In this document: one piece after another, positions 25,156 to 31,736 of the stretch
Position numbering within the stretch: position 1 is the stretch's first letter
How the letters are laid out: each line of letters begins with the position of its first letter
NCBI GenBank assembly: GCA_019454105.1
Contig: CP075364.1
Span: 2,173,362 to 2,237,361, forward strand
DNA length: 64,000 bases
Source: Fimbriimonadaceae bacterium
GTDB lineage: Bacteria; Armatimonadota; Fimbriimonadia; Fimbriimonadales; Fimbriimonadaceae
Direction of reading: 5' to 3'
Notes under the pieces: generated by a model
Databases searched by the model: none
What the model was told of the DNA's origin: nothing
What the model saw: only the letters and a program-made list of their open reading frames with translations
Translations under genes and position numbers: made by a program

Positions 25156-25930
25156 CTTTCTTTCGGTCGGGCCACCGGACGGGAGCGGATTCCACCCTCT
25201 TCGAACGGTGTTCCACGCCTTGAGCCTGGCAGACGAGCTGACTGCGGAACCTGCCGCCCAGGACGAGATCGTGTGCTCTTGGGCCGACCTGCCCGCCGAG
25301 AACACTCTGACCAAAGCTTGGCGACTCGCCAGGGAATATGTCGAACTTCCGTTGTTGCGAGTGTCGCTCATCAAGCGGATCCCGGCAGAGAGCGGACTGG
25401 GCGGGGGAAGCTCCGACGCCGCCGCTTTGCTCCGCCTCTTGGCCATCGCGTCGCGTGGTCGGCTGGAGCGCGACAATCTCTTCGAGATCGCCTTGGCCGT
25501 TGGGGCCGATGTGCCCTTCTTCTTGGTCGGAGGATCGGCTTTGGCCGAAGGTTATGGCGAACGGCTGACGCCCTTGCCCGACGGTCCCCAGCGATGGCTC
25601 GTCATCGTCCGCCCGCCGGTCGGAGTCTCGACAGCCCAGGCGTACTGTGAGTTGGACGCGAGAAAGCGGGACTTCTTGGAGTTTCCGCAAGACCTCTGGT
25701 CTGGGCACAACGACTTCATGTTGGTCGCGCCCGAGGAATGCCGGCGCGTCGCCTCCTGGCTCCAAGGACAAGGCGCCGAGGCGGCCGGGCTGACGGGTTC
25801 TGGGTCGGCTGTCTACGCCGTGTTCGGATCGGAGGAGGCCGCCCAGGGAGTCCAGGCTCACGCGGAGGGCATGGGAGACTCTTGGGTCTGCCGCACCCTC
25901 ACCCGCGAGGAGAGCCTATGGACGTCGTGA
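25124..25930 (+). CDS. ispE: 4-diphosphocytidyl-2-C-methyl-D-erythritol kinase
   Basis: A 268-residue GHMP kinase. MKTLCPAKINSFLSV is the substrate-binding start (P-A-K-I-N), RIPAESGLGGGSSDAAALLR the ATP-binding glycine-serine loop, and AAGLTGSGSAVYAVF the third GHMP motif (G-S-G-S-A). This is the fourth step of the methylerythritol phosphate route to IPP/DMAPP, feeding the prenyl and phytoene synthases seen earlier in the window. It overlaps the preceding membrane protein gene by 32 nt and the following nucleotidyltransferase gene by 13 nt. It is slightly shorter than the usual 280-290 residues because some loops are trimmed; motifs are intact. Confidence 0.92.
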   Translation: MKTLCPAKINSFLSVGPPDGSGFHPLRTVFHALSLADELTAEPAAQDEIVCSWADLPAENTLTKAWRLAREYVELPLLRVSLIKRIPAESGLGGGSSDAAALLRLLAIASRGRLERDNLFEIALAVGADVPFFLVGGSALAEGYGERLTPLPDGPQRWLVIVRPPVGVSTAQAYCELDARKRDFLEFPQDLWSGHNDFMLVAPEECRRVASWLQGQGAEAAGLTGSGSAVYAVFGSEEAAQGVQAHAEGMGDSWVCRTLTREESLWTS

Positions 25931-26658
25931 TCCTGGCTGCGGCCCACGCACCTCCCGAGTCCGGAGTCTCCTGGCGGGCCGAACTCGAGATCCAAGGCGA
26001 GAGGATGGTGGACCGTGTCGTCCGGGCCGTCGCTCCTTTCGGGCCCTTGGTCATTGTCGGCGGGCCGCCTGTCGAGGGGGCGAAGTTCGTCGACGGGGGC
26101 TCCAAGTTCGTTGACAGCCTTCGCAACGGGCTTGCTGCCGCTTCGGGCGATCCGATCCTGATAGTCACGTCCGACGTGCCGTTCTTGACGACCCGATCAG
26201 TGGAGGACTTCCTGGACCGGTGCGACCCTGTCGCCGACTTCTGCTATCCGGTCGTGCGCGCGGAGGCCTGCGAGGGCCAGTTCCCAGGAGTCCGGAGGAC
26301 GACCCTTCGAACAAGGGACGGTGAATTCACGGGCGGGAACATTGCCTTGGTGCGACGCGGCTTCATCGAGAGCTCAATGGCCCGCGTCGAGGCGGCTTAC
26401 GAAGCGAGAAAGAGCCCGGTGCGGCTGGCATCGATTCTGGGTTGGGGGCTGCTGGCGCGGATCTTGTTCGCCAAGATGGCTCCGGGGACAGTGACCCTCG
26501 GGGGTCTCGAGAAGTCTGTCGGCCGATTCCTGCAGGCGAGCGTGCGCGCTGTGCCCTCAGACTTTGCCGAAATTGGGACGGACGTGGATTCTTTCCCGCA
26601 ATATCTCCTGGTCAAGGACCTCAAGATCTCTCCTGATTCGACCGAGAACACGGTGTGA
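25918..26658 (+). CDS. MobA-like NTP transferase domain protein
   Basis: 246 residues from the ATG at 25918. MDVVILAAAHAPPESGVSW resembles the nucleotidyltransferase opening (L-A-A/G-G...), but the usual G-x-G-T-R loop is altered. ERMVDRVVRAVAPF, GDPILIVTSDVPFLTTRSVEDF (with the metal-binding D in T-S-D-V-P) and GGNIALVRRGFIE are strongly like the MobA/IspD-type fold, and FAEIGTDVDSFPQYLLV is a typical C-terminus. It probably transfers or once transferred a nucleotide to a sugar phosphate or cofactor. It overlaps ispE by 13 nt and the next small gene by GTGA. The position right after ispE suggests IspD-like work but the sequence is not IspD; identity stays open. Confidence 0.72.
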   Translation: MDVVILAAAHAPPESGVSWRAELEIQGERMVDRVVRAVAPFGPLVIVGGPPVEGAKFVDGGSKFVDSLRNGLAAASGDPILIVTSDVPFLTTRSVEDFLDRCDPVADFCYPVVRAEACEGQFPGVRRTTLRTRDGEFTGGNIALVRRGFIESSMARVEAAYEARKSPVRLASILGWGLLARILFAKMAPGTVTLGGLEKSVGRFLQASVRAVPSDFAEIGTDVDSFPQYLLVKDLKISPDSTENTV

Positions 26659-26906
26659 CCCTGTCCCTCCTCAACGCAGGCGCGCGCCCGGACACCGACC
26701 GCCTCGAAAACTTCTTGCTCGGCGTTGAGGGCGTCTGCGACGCATCCGCATGGGTGAGGGGCGAGACTCTGCTCGCGACGGTCACCCTTTATGACGGGTT
26801 CCAGGCCGACGCGGGGGTCTTTCAGGACATGTGCCGAGAAAGCCTGGGCGAGGTCAACACGCCCCAGATGATCCTCTTCCAGCAGGCGATGCGACCGGCA
26901 GCTTAG
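26655..26906 (+). CDS. Small conserved-looking hypothetical protein
   Basis: 83 residues beginning with a GTG that overlaps the previous stop as GTGA, so translational coupling is likely. The sequence (RLENFLLGVEGVCDASAWV, then LLATVTLYDGF) reads like a small alpha/beta domain with a strand-turn-strand and faintly recalls the C-terminal domain of acyl-adenylating enzymes, but no key lysine is present. No family can be named. It closes the gatC-gatA-ispE operon, and its stop overlaps that of the convergent zinc-ribbon gene. Confidence 0.55.
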   Translation: MTLSLLNAGARPDTDRLENFLLGVEGVCDASAWVRGETLLATVTLYDGFQADAGVFQDMCRESLGEVNTPQMILFQQAMRPAA

Positions 26907-27124
26907 GCTTCCGGCTCGTCCGGCTCAGCTTCGTCTTCGGTTTCAACTTCAATCTCCATTTCGTCGATCGCGTCCTGGTTCGGATCGCGAGCCGGCTCGA
27001 GAGAGATCTGGGCGATCGACTTGACGGTTCTGTTCGGACAGTTGTTGCAGACGAACGTCACTGTCACGCCTTCCAACCACGTTGGAACCTTCTCCATCGG
27101 CTTTCCGCATTGACAAAGTACCAT
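26903..27124 (-). CDS. Small zinc-ribbon protein with acidic tail
   Basis: 73 residues. MVLCQCGKPME and VCNNCPN give two C-x-C / C-x2-C knuckles about 22 residues apart, a plausible single zinc ribbon. The C-terminal third is very acidic (DEMEIEVETEDEAEPDEPEA). This resembles small RNA-polymerase or ribosome-associated zinc proteins, but no family is certain. It is the last gene of the sigma-factor operon, and its ATG follows the previous stop with no spacer (TAAATG). Confidence 0.6.
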   Translation of the reverse strand: MVLCQCGKPMEKVPTWLEGVTVTFVCNNCPNRTVKSIAQISLEPARDPNQDAIDEMEIEVETEDEAEPDEPEA

Positions 27125-27373
27125 TTAGACTTCTTCTTCCTCCTCGACAAAGTGCTGGACCGCTTGCTGATGACTCAACCAACCGTTGACGATCATCACC
27201 ACACCGCCGACCAAGTACATCCAAACAAGACCCGATTCGCGGACTTGGCCAGGATCACGGATCGAGCCTTCGCCCGCAAAAAGACCGACGACCGCCAACA
27301 CAAGCAACGCGGCGCCGAGCCAGAAGAAGGAGTTCTTCCATGCGACAGGCTTTTTAGGCTTTTTGTCCGACAA
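27125..27373 (-). CDS. Small two-helix membrane protein
   Basis: 82 residues. A lysine-rich start (MSDKKPKKPVAWKN) is followed by two hydrophobic helices (FFWLGAALLVLAVVGLFAG and VWMYLVGGVVMIVNGWL) and an acidic end (HFVEEEEEV), implying both termini are cytoplasmic. It lies between the 56-residue protein and the zinc-ribbon protein in the ECF sigma operon. A membrane protein at this position could be an anti-sigma factor, but it is short and lacks a recognisable anti-sigma domain. Confidence 0.6.
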   Translation of the reverse strand: MSDKKPKKPVAWKNSFFWLGAALLVLAVVGLFAGEGSIRDPGQVRESGLVWMYLVGGVVMIVNGWLSHQQAVQHFVEEEEEV

Positions 27374-27399
27374 GGGGACTGGAAGATACCCGCCCAGAC

Positions 27400-27570
27400 T
27401 CAGGCTCTCAGGTCCACCACTTGACCTTTGGACTCGAATTGACGAAGGACGGCCGCTTCTTCAAGCTTTTGTGCCTCTAACGCTTTCTTCAAGCGCAAGG
27501 CCCTGAAGTCCTGGACAGCGACCTCTGCCGAACCAGCAACGGGCTTCACTGATGGCGTAGGCGAGGTCAT
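27400..27570 (-). CDS. Short hypothetical protein downstream of the sigma factor
   Basis: 56 residues from the ATG at 27570 (a TTG at 27588 would add six). The middle is a charged helix (FRALRLKKALEAQKLEEAAVL). It lies 33 nt after the sigma factor stop and 26 nt before the membrane protein, on the same strand. The codon pattern fits its neighbours but there is no family evidence, so it is a moderate-confidence gene. Confidence 0.4.
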   Translation of the reverse strand: MTSPTPSVKPVAGSAEVAVQDFRALRLKKALEAQKLEEAAVLRQFESKGQVVDLRA

Positions 27571-27603
27571 CAGCCCAATTCTCGGCAAGAATGCCTGGAG
27601 TCT

Positions 27604-28191
27604 TTATCGGACTGGGATCTGTAGCCCCTTGCGCATCGCCGCCTCACGGAGCATCCGGCGGCCACGATGTATCCGAGACCTCACTGTCCCGACGGTCGTT
27701 CCTTGCCGTTCGGCGATCTCTTGGTAGCTCAGCTCTTCAATATCGCAAAGAACAATCGCCTTGCGGTAGACCTCTGGAAGCTCCTTCAAGGCGTTCTGCA
27801 ACTCCTTCGCGAACTCCTCCATGAGGAGCTCTTGCTCAGCGTTGAAGCCGCTGTCGGCAATCGGGATCTCTTGGACTTCACCGTCCGACGGGCTCACCAT
27901 TGCATTGAGCGATTCGGCTCGTCGGATCGGGTTTTCCCTTCGGAGCGAGTCAAGATAGGCCCTTTGCATGATGCGGAGCAACCAGTTGAGGAAGGGGCGG
28001 CCGGGATGGTAACTGTCGAAGAACCTCCAGGCCTTGACATAGGTGTCTTGAACCAGGTCTTCGGCATCTGAGACGCTCCGGGTCATTTGGAGAGCCATGG
28101 CGTAAGCCCTTCGTTGGGTGCTTTGCCTCATCCGCTCGAACTCGGCGCTGGAGCGGGGCTCGGCTGGAGATGGAGCTATCGCGCATTTCAT
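27604..28191 (-). CDS. ECF (sigma-70 family) RNA polymerase sigma factor
   Basis: 195 residues with sigma regions 2 and 4 only. DAEDLVQDTYVKAWRFF is the core-binding region 2.1-2.2; FLNWLLRIMQRAYLDSLRR is region 2.3-2.4, which melts and reads the -10; a short linker carries the acidic stretch DGEVQEIPIADSGFN. LPEVYRKAIVLCDIEELSYQE and TTVGTVRSRIHRGRRMLREA are the region 4 helix-turn-helix that reads the -35. Length and layout fit the SigE/RpoE-like ECF group. A TATAAT on its strand lies 21 nt upstream of the ATG, giving a short leader of about 14 nt, unlike most neighbours. Three small genes follow (to 26903). No standard anti-sigma gene adjoins it. Confidence 0.92.
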   Translation of the reverse strand: MKCAIAPSPAEPRSSAEFERMRQSTQRRAYAMALQMTRSVSDAEDLVQDTYVKAWRFFDSYHPGRPFLNWLLRIMQRAYLDSLRRENPIRRAESLNAMVSPSDGEVQEIPIADSGFNAEQELLMEEFAKELQNALKELPEVYRKAIVLCDIEELSYQEIAERQGTTVGTVRSRIHRGRRMLREAAMRKGLQIPVR

Positions 28192-28212
28192 TCTGGTGTC
28201 ACCGTTGCCTAC

Positions 28213-28218
28213 ATTATA
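28213..28218 (-). promoter_or_regulatory. -10 element of the ECF sigma factor gene
   Basis: A perfect TATAAT on the minus strand, 21 nt before the ATG at 28191. The GGTGA between them could serve as a weak ribosome site. The -35 region is not convincing, so autoregulation cannot be judged. Confidence 0.5.
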
Positions 28219-28318
28219 TTACGCGCAACTGATGAAAAGCGCTCCAAGTCCCGATCTTGTCGGAAAATCTCTTCAAACTTCCAACTTGGCGCCCTTGAAT
28301 TCGTCGGGCCCGCTCTGT

Positions 28319-28324
28319 TAAAGT
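28319..28324 (+). promoter_or_regulatory. -10-like element of the receiver-like gene
   Basis: TAAAGT ends 9 nt before the ATG at 28334, with no Shine-Dalgarno between. The rest of the 142-nt gap to the sigma factor gene shows no other clear element. Confidence 0.4.
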
Positions 28325-28333
28325 CCGCTAACG

Positions 28334-28699
28334 ATGAGGTTCGTCCTTGTCACAAGAGATCCGGAGGTTCGCCGGGCCACAGAGGGCGCATTTCAACCTG
28401 ACGACGTTCTTGACGTGTTCGAGGACTGGGCTGAGGCTTTGGAGCAGTGCGGCGGGGCCGACCTCATGTTCGTCGATATGGTCGCGACCCTCGAAGTTCC
28501 ACACCGAGTGGCGGGATATGAGAAGTTCGCCTTGGCCAAAATGGCACACAAGGCCGCCAGCCAAGTACCGCTCGTGTTGATCTCGCCGGGAGACGATTAC
28601 GAGCTTGACTTCCACGTCGGATGGCCCAACTTCGTCTTCGCCCACCTCCGAAGACCCCTGAACTATAAGCTGTTCCGGCGCGCCTCGACCTGGGTCTAG
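28334..28699 (+). CDS. Receiver-like (pseudo-REC) domain protein
   Basis: A 121-residue single domain. It has the alternating strand/helix rhythm of a response-regulator receiver: FVLVTRDPEVRRATEGAF with an acidic residue after strand 1, ADLMFVDMVA with an aspartate at the end of strand 3 (about residue 48), VPLVLISPGDD with a serine at strand 4, and FVFAHLRRPLN at strand 5, where the conserved K-P is R-P. Phosphorylation may therefore be lost or altered. No output domain and no kinase neighbour are present. The stop codon overlaps that of xerC on the other strand as CTAG. The fold assignment rests on pattern only. Confidence 0.55.
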   Translation: MRFVLVTRDPEVRRATEGAFQPDDVLDVFEDWAEALEQCGGADLMFVDMVATLEVPHRVAGYEKFALAKMAHKAASQVPLVLISPGDDYELDFHVGWPNFVFAHLRRPLNYKLFRRASTWV

Positions 28700-29574
28700 C
28701 CTTCATGTGGCAGGGTGTTGGGACGACTCTTCGGGTGGCTCTTGCGGACAGTGTCCCTCAGCCTCTCGATGCTGACGTGAGTGTAGATCTGCGTCGTTGC
28801 CAGGTTTTCATGACCCAGAAGCTGTTGCACGGTCTTCAGATCGGCTCCTCCGTCAAGTAGGTGAGTGGCGAAGCTGTGCCGCAGTGTGTGAGGACTGATA
28901 CCGGGGCTCAGGCCCGCGGCCCGGCACCAGCGGCCCACGACCCGGTGGACGGTCCTCGAAGTCAGCCTCCTGCCTTGCGAGTTCGTGAACAAAGCGTCGC
29001 CCCTGACGTCGGCGACTCTCTCGGCGTCCAAGTAGGCCCTGACGGCCCTGGCCGCCGACTCACCGAAGAGCACCAGGCGCTCCTTGTTCCCTTTTCCCAC
29101 GATCCTGATCGACTGGCTGGGCCAATCGATGTCGCCAAGTCCGACCCCGACCAGTTCGCTGACCCGCAGGCCCGCTGAATAGGCGAGCTCGAGCAACGCC
29201 CGGTCCCTCAAAGGTGTGGCCCCGACGTCCGGGCCATCGAGCAACCTTGAAGCCTCTTGCTGGCTCATCGTCTCGGGCAGACTCCTCTGGCGGTAGGGCG
29301 CCTCGAGCGAGCTCGTCGGATCGTGGTCAAGACGCCCAATCTGCTGAAGAAACTTGATGAACGACCGGAGCGAGCTCAGTTTGCGCGCCCTTGTGACACC
29401 GGTGGGGGCGACGCGGCGGAAGTGGCGCTCAAGGGCCCCCTGGGATAGATCGAAGGCGCCTTCGAGAGACTCCGAAAGCTGGGCCAAATCGGCGCCGTAG
29501 CTGCGCACGGTGTGGGGCGACTTCGTGGCGCGACAGTGATCGATGTACGACTGGATCGCCTCGTCGAGAGTCAT
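28696..29574 (-). CDS. xerC: Tyrosine recombinase XerC/XerD
   Basis: 292 residues from the ATG at 29574. An N-terminal SAM-like DNA-binding domain (LDEAIQSYIDHCRATKSPHTV) precedes the catalytic domain. The catalytic residues are in order: R in YSAGLRVSELVGV, K in VGKGNKERLV, HTLRHSFATHLL (H-x2-R), H in LLGHENLATTQIYTHVS, whose tyrosine is the nucleophile. Length and the absence of extensions fit the housekeeping Xer proteins that resolve chromosome dimers at dif, rather than an integrative element. No second Xer gene or attachment repeat is seen. It is coupled to fabF by an ATGA overlap, so it is expressed with fatty-acid synthesis genes. Confidence 0.9.
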   Translation of the reverse strand: MTLDEAIQSYIDHCRATKSPHTVRSYGADLAQLSESLEGAFDLSQGALERHFRRVAPTGVTRARKLSSLRSFIKFLQQIGRLDHDPTSSLEAPYRQRSLPETMSQQEASRLLDGPDVGATPLRDRALLELAYSAGLRVSELVGVGLGDIDWPSQSIRIVGKGNKERLVLFGESAARAVRAYLDAERVADVRGDALFTNSQGRRLTSRTVHRVVGRWCRAAGLSPGISPHTLRHSFATHLLDGGADLKTVQQLLGHENLATTQIYTHVSIERLRDTVRKSHPKSRPNTLPHEG

Positions 29575-30839
29575 TCTTGGCTGCTGGGCCGTTTGACGGC
29601 AAGAGTCACGTTGTGACCGCCGAAGCCGAACGAGTTGGACATGGCTATCTCGAGCTTTGCCGACCGCGCCTGGTTCGGGACATAGTCCAAGTCGCACTCG
29701 GGGTCCGGTGTCTCGTAATTGATCGTCGGGGGAAGAGTCTGATCCCTCAAGGCCAACAGACAGATGAGAGCCTCGATCGCTCCTGCCGCCCCCAGCGTGT
29801 GGCCAATCATCGACTTGGTGCTGCTCACGGGGATCTTTCGAGCGTTCTCCTCTCCGAACGCGCGTTTCATGGCGTGCGTCTCCGTCTTGTCGTTGAGCGG
29901 AGTCGATGTTCCGTGCGCGTTGATGTAGCCGACCGCTTCAGGCCCGATTCCGGCCCGCCGCATGCACATGGTCATTGACCTCACGGCACCGTCGCCATCG
30001 GGGTCAGGGGCTGTGATGTGGTAGGCGTCCCCGCTCATGCCATAACCCACGATCTCGCCGAGGATCTTGGCCCCGCGCGCACGAGCGAAAGCGTAGTCCT
30101 CCAAAACCAGGACGGCGGCGCCTTCAGCAATGACGAAGCCGTCACGGTCAGAATCGAACGGCCTGGAAGCTTGGGCCGGGGCGTCGTTGCGCGTCGTCAT
30201 GGCGCGGGCCGAGCAGAAACCAGACATGCCGATCTCATTGATCGGGGCCTCGCTGCCGCCGCACACCATGGCGACAGCGTCGCCTCTCTTGATCGTGTGG
30301 TAAGCGACCCCGATGCAGTCGGCCCCAGTCGAACACGCCGAAACGACGCACGTGTTGGGGCCCTTGAGCCCGTGCAAGATCGACACGTAGCCGCTCGCCA
30401 TGTCCGGGATCATGTATGGCACCAGGAACGGAGAAACTTTGCTCGGCCCGCTGTCATAGAGCCTGCGGATCTGCTCGCCAAGGAACGTCAACCCGCCGAT
30501 GCCAGAACCGATGAGCACACCTGTTTGAAGCCGCACTTCGGGAGCCGCCGGGAAACAGCTGTCGTCCATCGCCATTTGGGCGGCCGCGGCGGCGAACGCC
30601 AAGAACCTGTCGATCCGGCGCGCTTCTTTCTTGTCCAGCCAATCCTCGGCGTTGAAGTCTTTGACCTCGGCCGCGATCTTGGTCGGATAATCGCTCGCGT
30701 CCATGAGGGTGACTGGCCCGACGGCACTTTCACCCCGCAAGAGGCGGGGCCAGAACACGTCGACACCGACGCCTAATGGAGTGACTGCGCCCGTACCAGT
30801 GACGACCACCCGACCTGAGGGTTCGGTCGGCAACATCAA
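29571..30839 (-). CDS. fabF: 3-oxoacyl-[acyl-carrier-protein] synthase II
   Basis: 422 residues. RVVVTGTGAVTPLGVGVDVF is the family start; TCVVSACSTGADCIGVA holds the nucleophilic cysteine; YINAHGTSTPLNDKTET and STKSMIGHTLGAAGAIEAL hold the two active-site histidines; NSFGFGGHNVTL is the gating loop. KAS II extends acyl-ACP by two carbons in type II fatty-acid synthesis and adjusts chain length with temperature. It follows acpP by 4 nt and is coupled to xerC by ATGA. The other fab genes are elsewhere. Confidence 0.95.
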   Translation of the reverse strand: MMLPTEPSGRVVVTGTGAVTPLGVGVDVFWPRLLRGESAVGPVTLMDASDYPTKIAAEVKDFNAEDWLDKKEARRIDRFLAFAAAAAQMAMDDSCFPAAPEVRLQTGVLIGSGIGGLTFLGEQIRRLYDSGPSKVSPFLVPYMIPDMASGYVSILHGLKGPNTCVVSACSTGADCIGVAYHTIKRGDAVAMVCGGSEAPINEIGMSGFCSARAMTTRNDAPAQASRPFDSDRDGFVIAEGAAVLVLEDYAFARARGAKILGEIVGYGMSGDAYHITAPDPDGDGAVRSMTMCMRRAGIGPEAVGYINAHGTSTPLNDKTETHAMKRAFGEENARKIPVSSTKSMIGHTLGAAGAIEALICLLALRDQTLPPTINYETPDPECDLDYVPNQARSAKLEIAMSNSFGFGGHNVTLAVKRPSSQE

Positions 30840-30843
30840 GTGG

Positions 30844-31080
30844 TCACGATTTGGACTCGATGTACTTTACGGCGTCGCCGACCGTTTTGAGGTTGGCCAC
30901 GTCGTCGTCCGGAATGTCGGTGCCGAACTCTTCTTCGAGAGCCATGACGAGTTCGACGACGTCAAGGGAGTCTGCCCCGAGATCGTCGGTGAAACTGGCC
31001 GTTTCGACCACTTCGTTCTCGTTGCAGCCCAGTTCTTCGCAGGTGACCTTTTTGACTCGTTCTAGGATCGTTGCGGACAT
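30844..31080 (-). CDS. acpP: Acyl carrier protein
   Basis: 78 residues from the ATG at 31080. The sequence has the acidic four-helix ACP pattern, with [20 protein letters not shown] carrying the D-S-L motif whose serine takes the 4'-phosphopantetheine arm. [19 protein letters not shown] is the usual C-terminal half. It carries growing acyl chains for fatty-acid and phospholipid synthesis and feeds fabF 4 nt downstream. A GAGGA lies 11 nt upstream and TATGAT about 60 nt upstream, so this highly expressed gene seems to have a conventional leader; the reading frame open to 31179 is not part of the family. Confidence 0.95.
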   Translation of the reverse strand: MSATILERVKKVTCEELGCNENEVVETASFTDDLGADSLDVVELVMALEEEFGTDIPDDDVANLKTVGDAVKYIESKS

Positions 31081-31195
31081 GTTGATTGAGTTTCCTCGGA
31101 AGCTGGCTACAGTTTCGACCCGCTGCCAGTTGCGGAAATCATACACCAAGAGGGACGCCTTGGGGCCAGCGTCGGACACCGGCCCCAGGCCCAGG

Positions 31196-31633
31196 TCAGA
31201 GTTTGAGGTCGACGATCCCGCTGACGCCTACACCCGGCACAGCACTGATCTCCTTGGGGTTGGTGACGTTCATGCTGCTGATCGGAATGAGGGCCCGCAG
31301 TCGAAACTCGCGCCCAAAGAGGTCGGCCTCAGGAGAAGCGACAGCCTGGACTTTCTCCACATTAGCCTTCGCGCCCATGACCTGGGCCGCTCCGATGGCT
31401 CCTTTGGCCCCGACCACGCCGACAGTGAGGATCGGCACGACTTTCGTGAACTTGTCGTTGGTGTTCGTGTGGTTCGTCAGCTTGTTGAAGCCCTTGTTGA
31501 TGTCGGGGCCGAACTGCTTGACCGCGGCACCCACGCCGATGATCTTGATCGCTTGGCGAAGCTGACCCGTGGTGACGCCGACGACGGCGAGGACAGCAAC
31601 GGCCAGGACGAGATTTCGCTTCCAGTTTCTCAT
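31196..31633 (-). CDS. Exported hypothetical protein
   Basis: 145 residues. A signal peptide ([20 protein letters not shown]) is followed by a hydrophobic, glycine- and valine-rich body ([41 protein letters not shown]) and a beta-rich C-terminus ([24 protein letters not shown]). The composition recalls the YSIRK-free surface and Tsr0667-like families, but none can be named. It lies 115 nt upstream of acpP and 48 nt after the terminator of the SLH porin gene, with TATACT 12 nt before its ATG, so it is probably its own short unit. Confidence 0.6.
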   Translation of the reverse strand: MRNWKRNLVLAVAVLAVVGVTTGQLRQAIKIIGVGAAVKQFGPDINKGFNKLTNHTNTNDKFTKVVPILTVGVVGAKGAIGAAQVMGAKANVEKVQAVASPEADLFGREFRLRALIPISSMNVTNPKEISAVPGVGVSGIVDLKL

Positions 31634-31681
31634 GAGGGTTCGAGGAGTATAGACGTGCGAGGACTGACTCCCATGACAGAA

Positions 31682-31714
31682 AGAGGGCTCCCGACCCAAG
31701 GTCGGGAGCCCTCT
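31682..31714 (-). terminator. Rho-independent terminator of the SLH porin gene
   Basis: A perfect 15-bp inverted repeat (31682-31696 and 31700-31714) with a 3-nt CAA loop begins 23 nt after the porin stop. On the minus strand the 3' side runs into TTTCTGTC, a weak U-tract. This is by far the strongest terminator in the window. Confidence 0.85.
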
Positions 31715-31736
31715 GTGTCGAGTCTAAGGCTGGGCC

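Noticed and set aside
28696-29574. Integrase of a mobile element
   Set aside because: XerC length and motifs are housekeeping, the gene is coupled to fabF, and no attachment repeats or cargo are seen at the tRNA genes.
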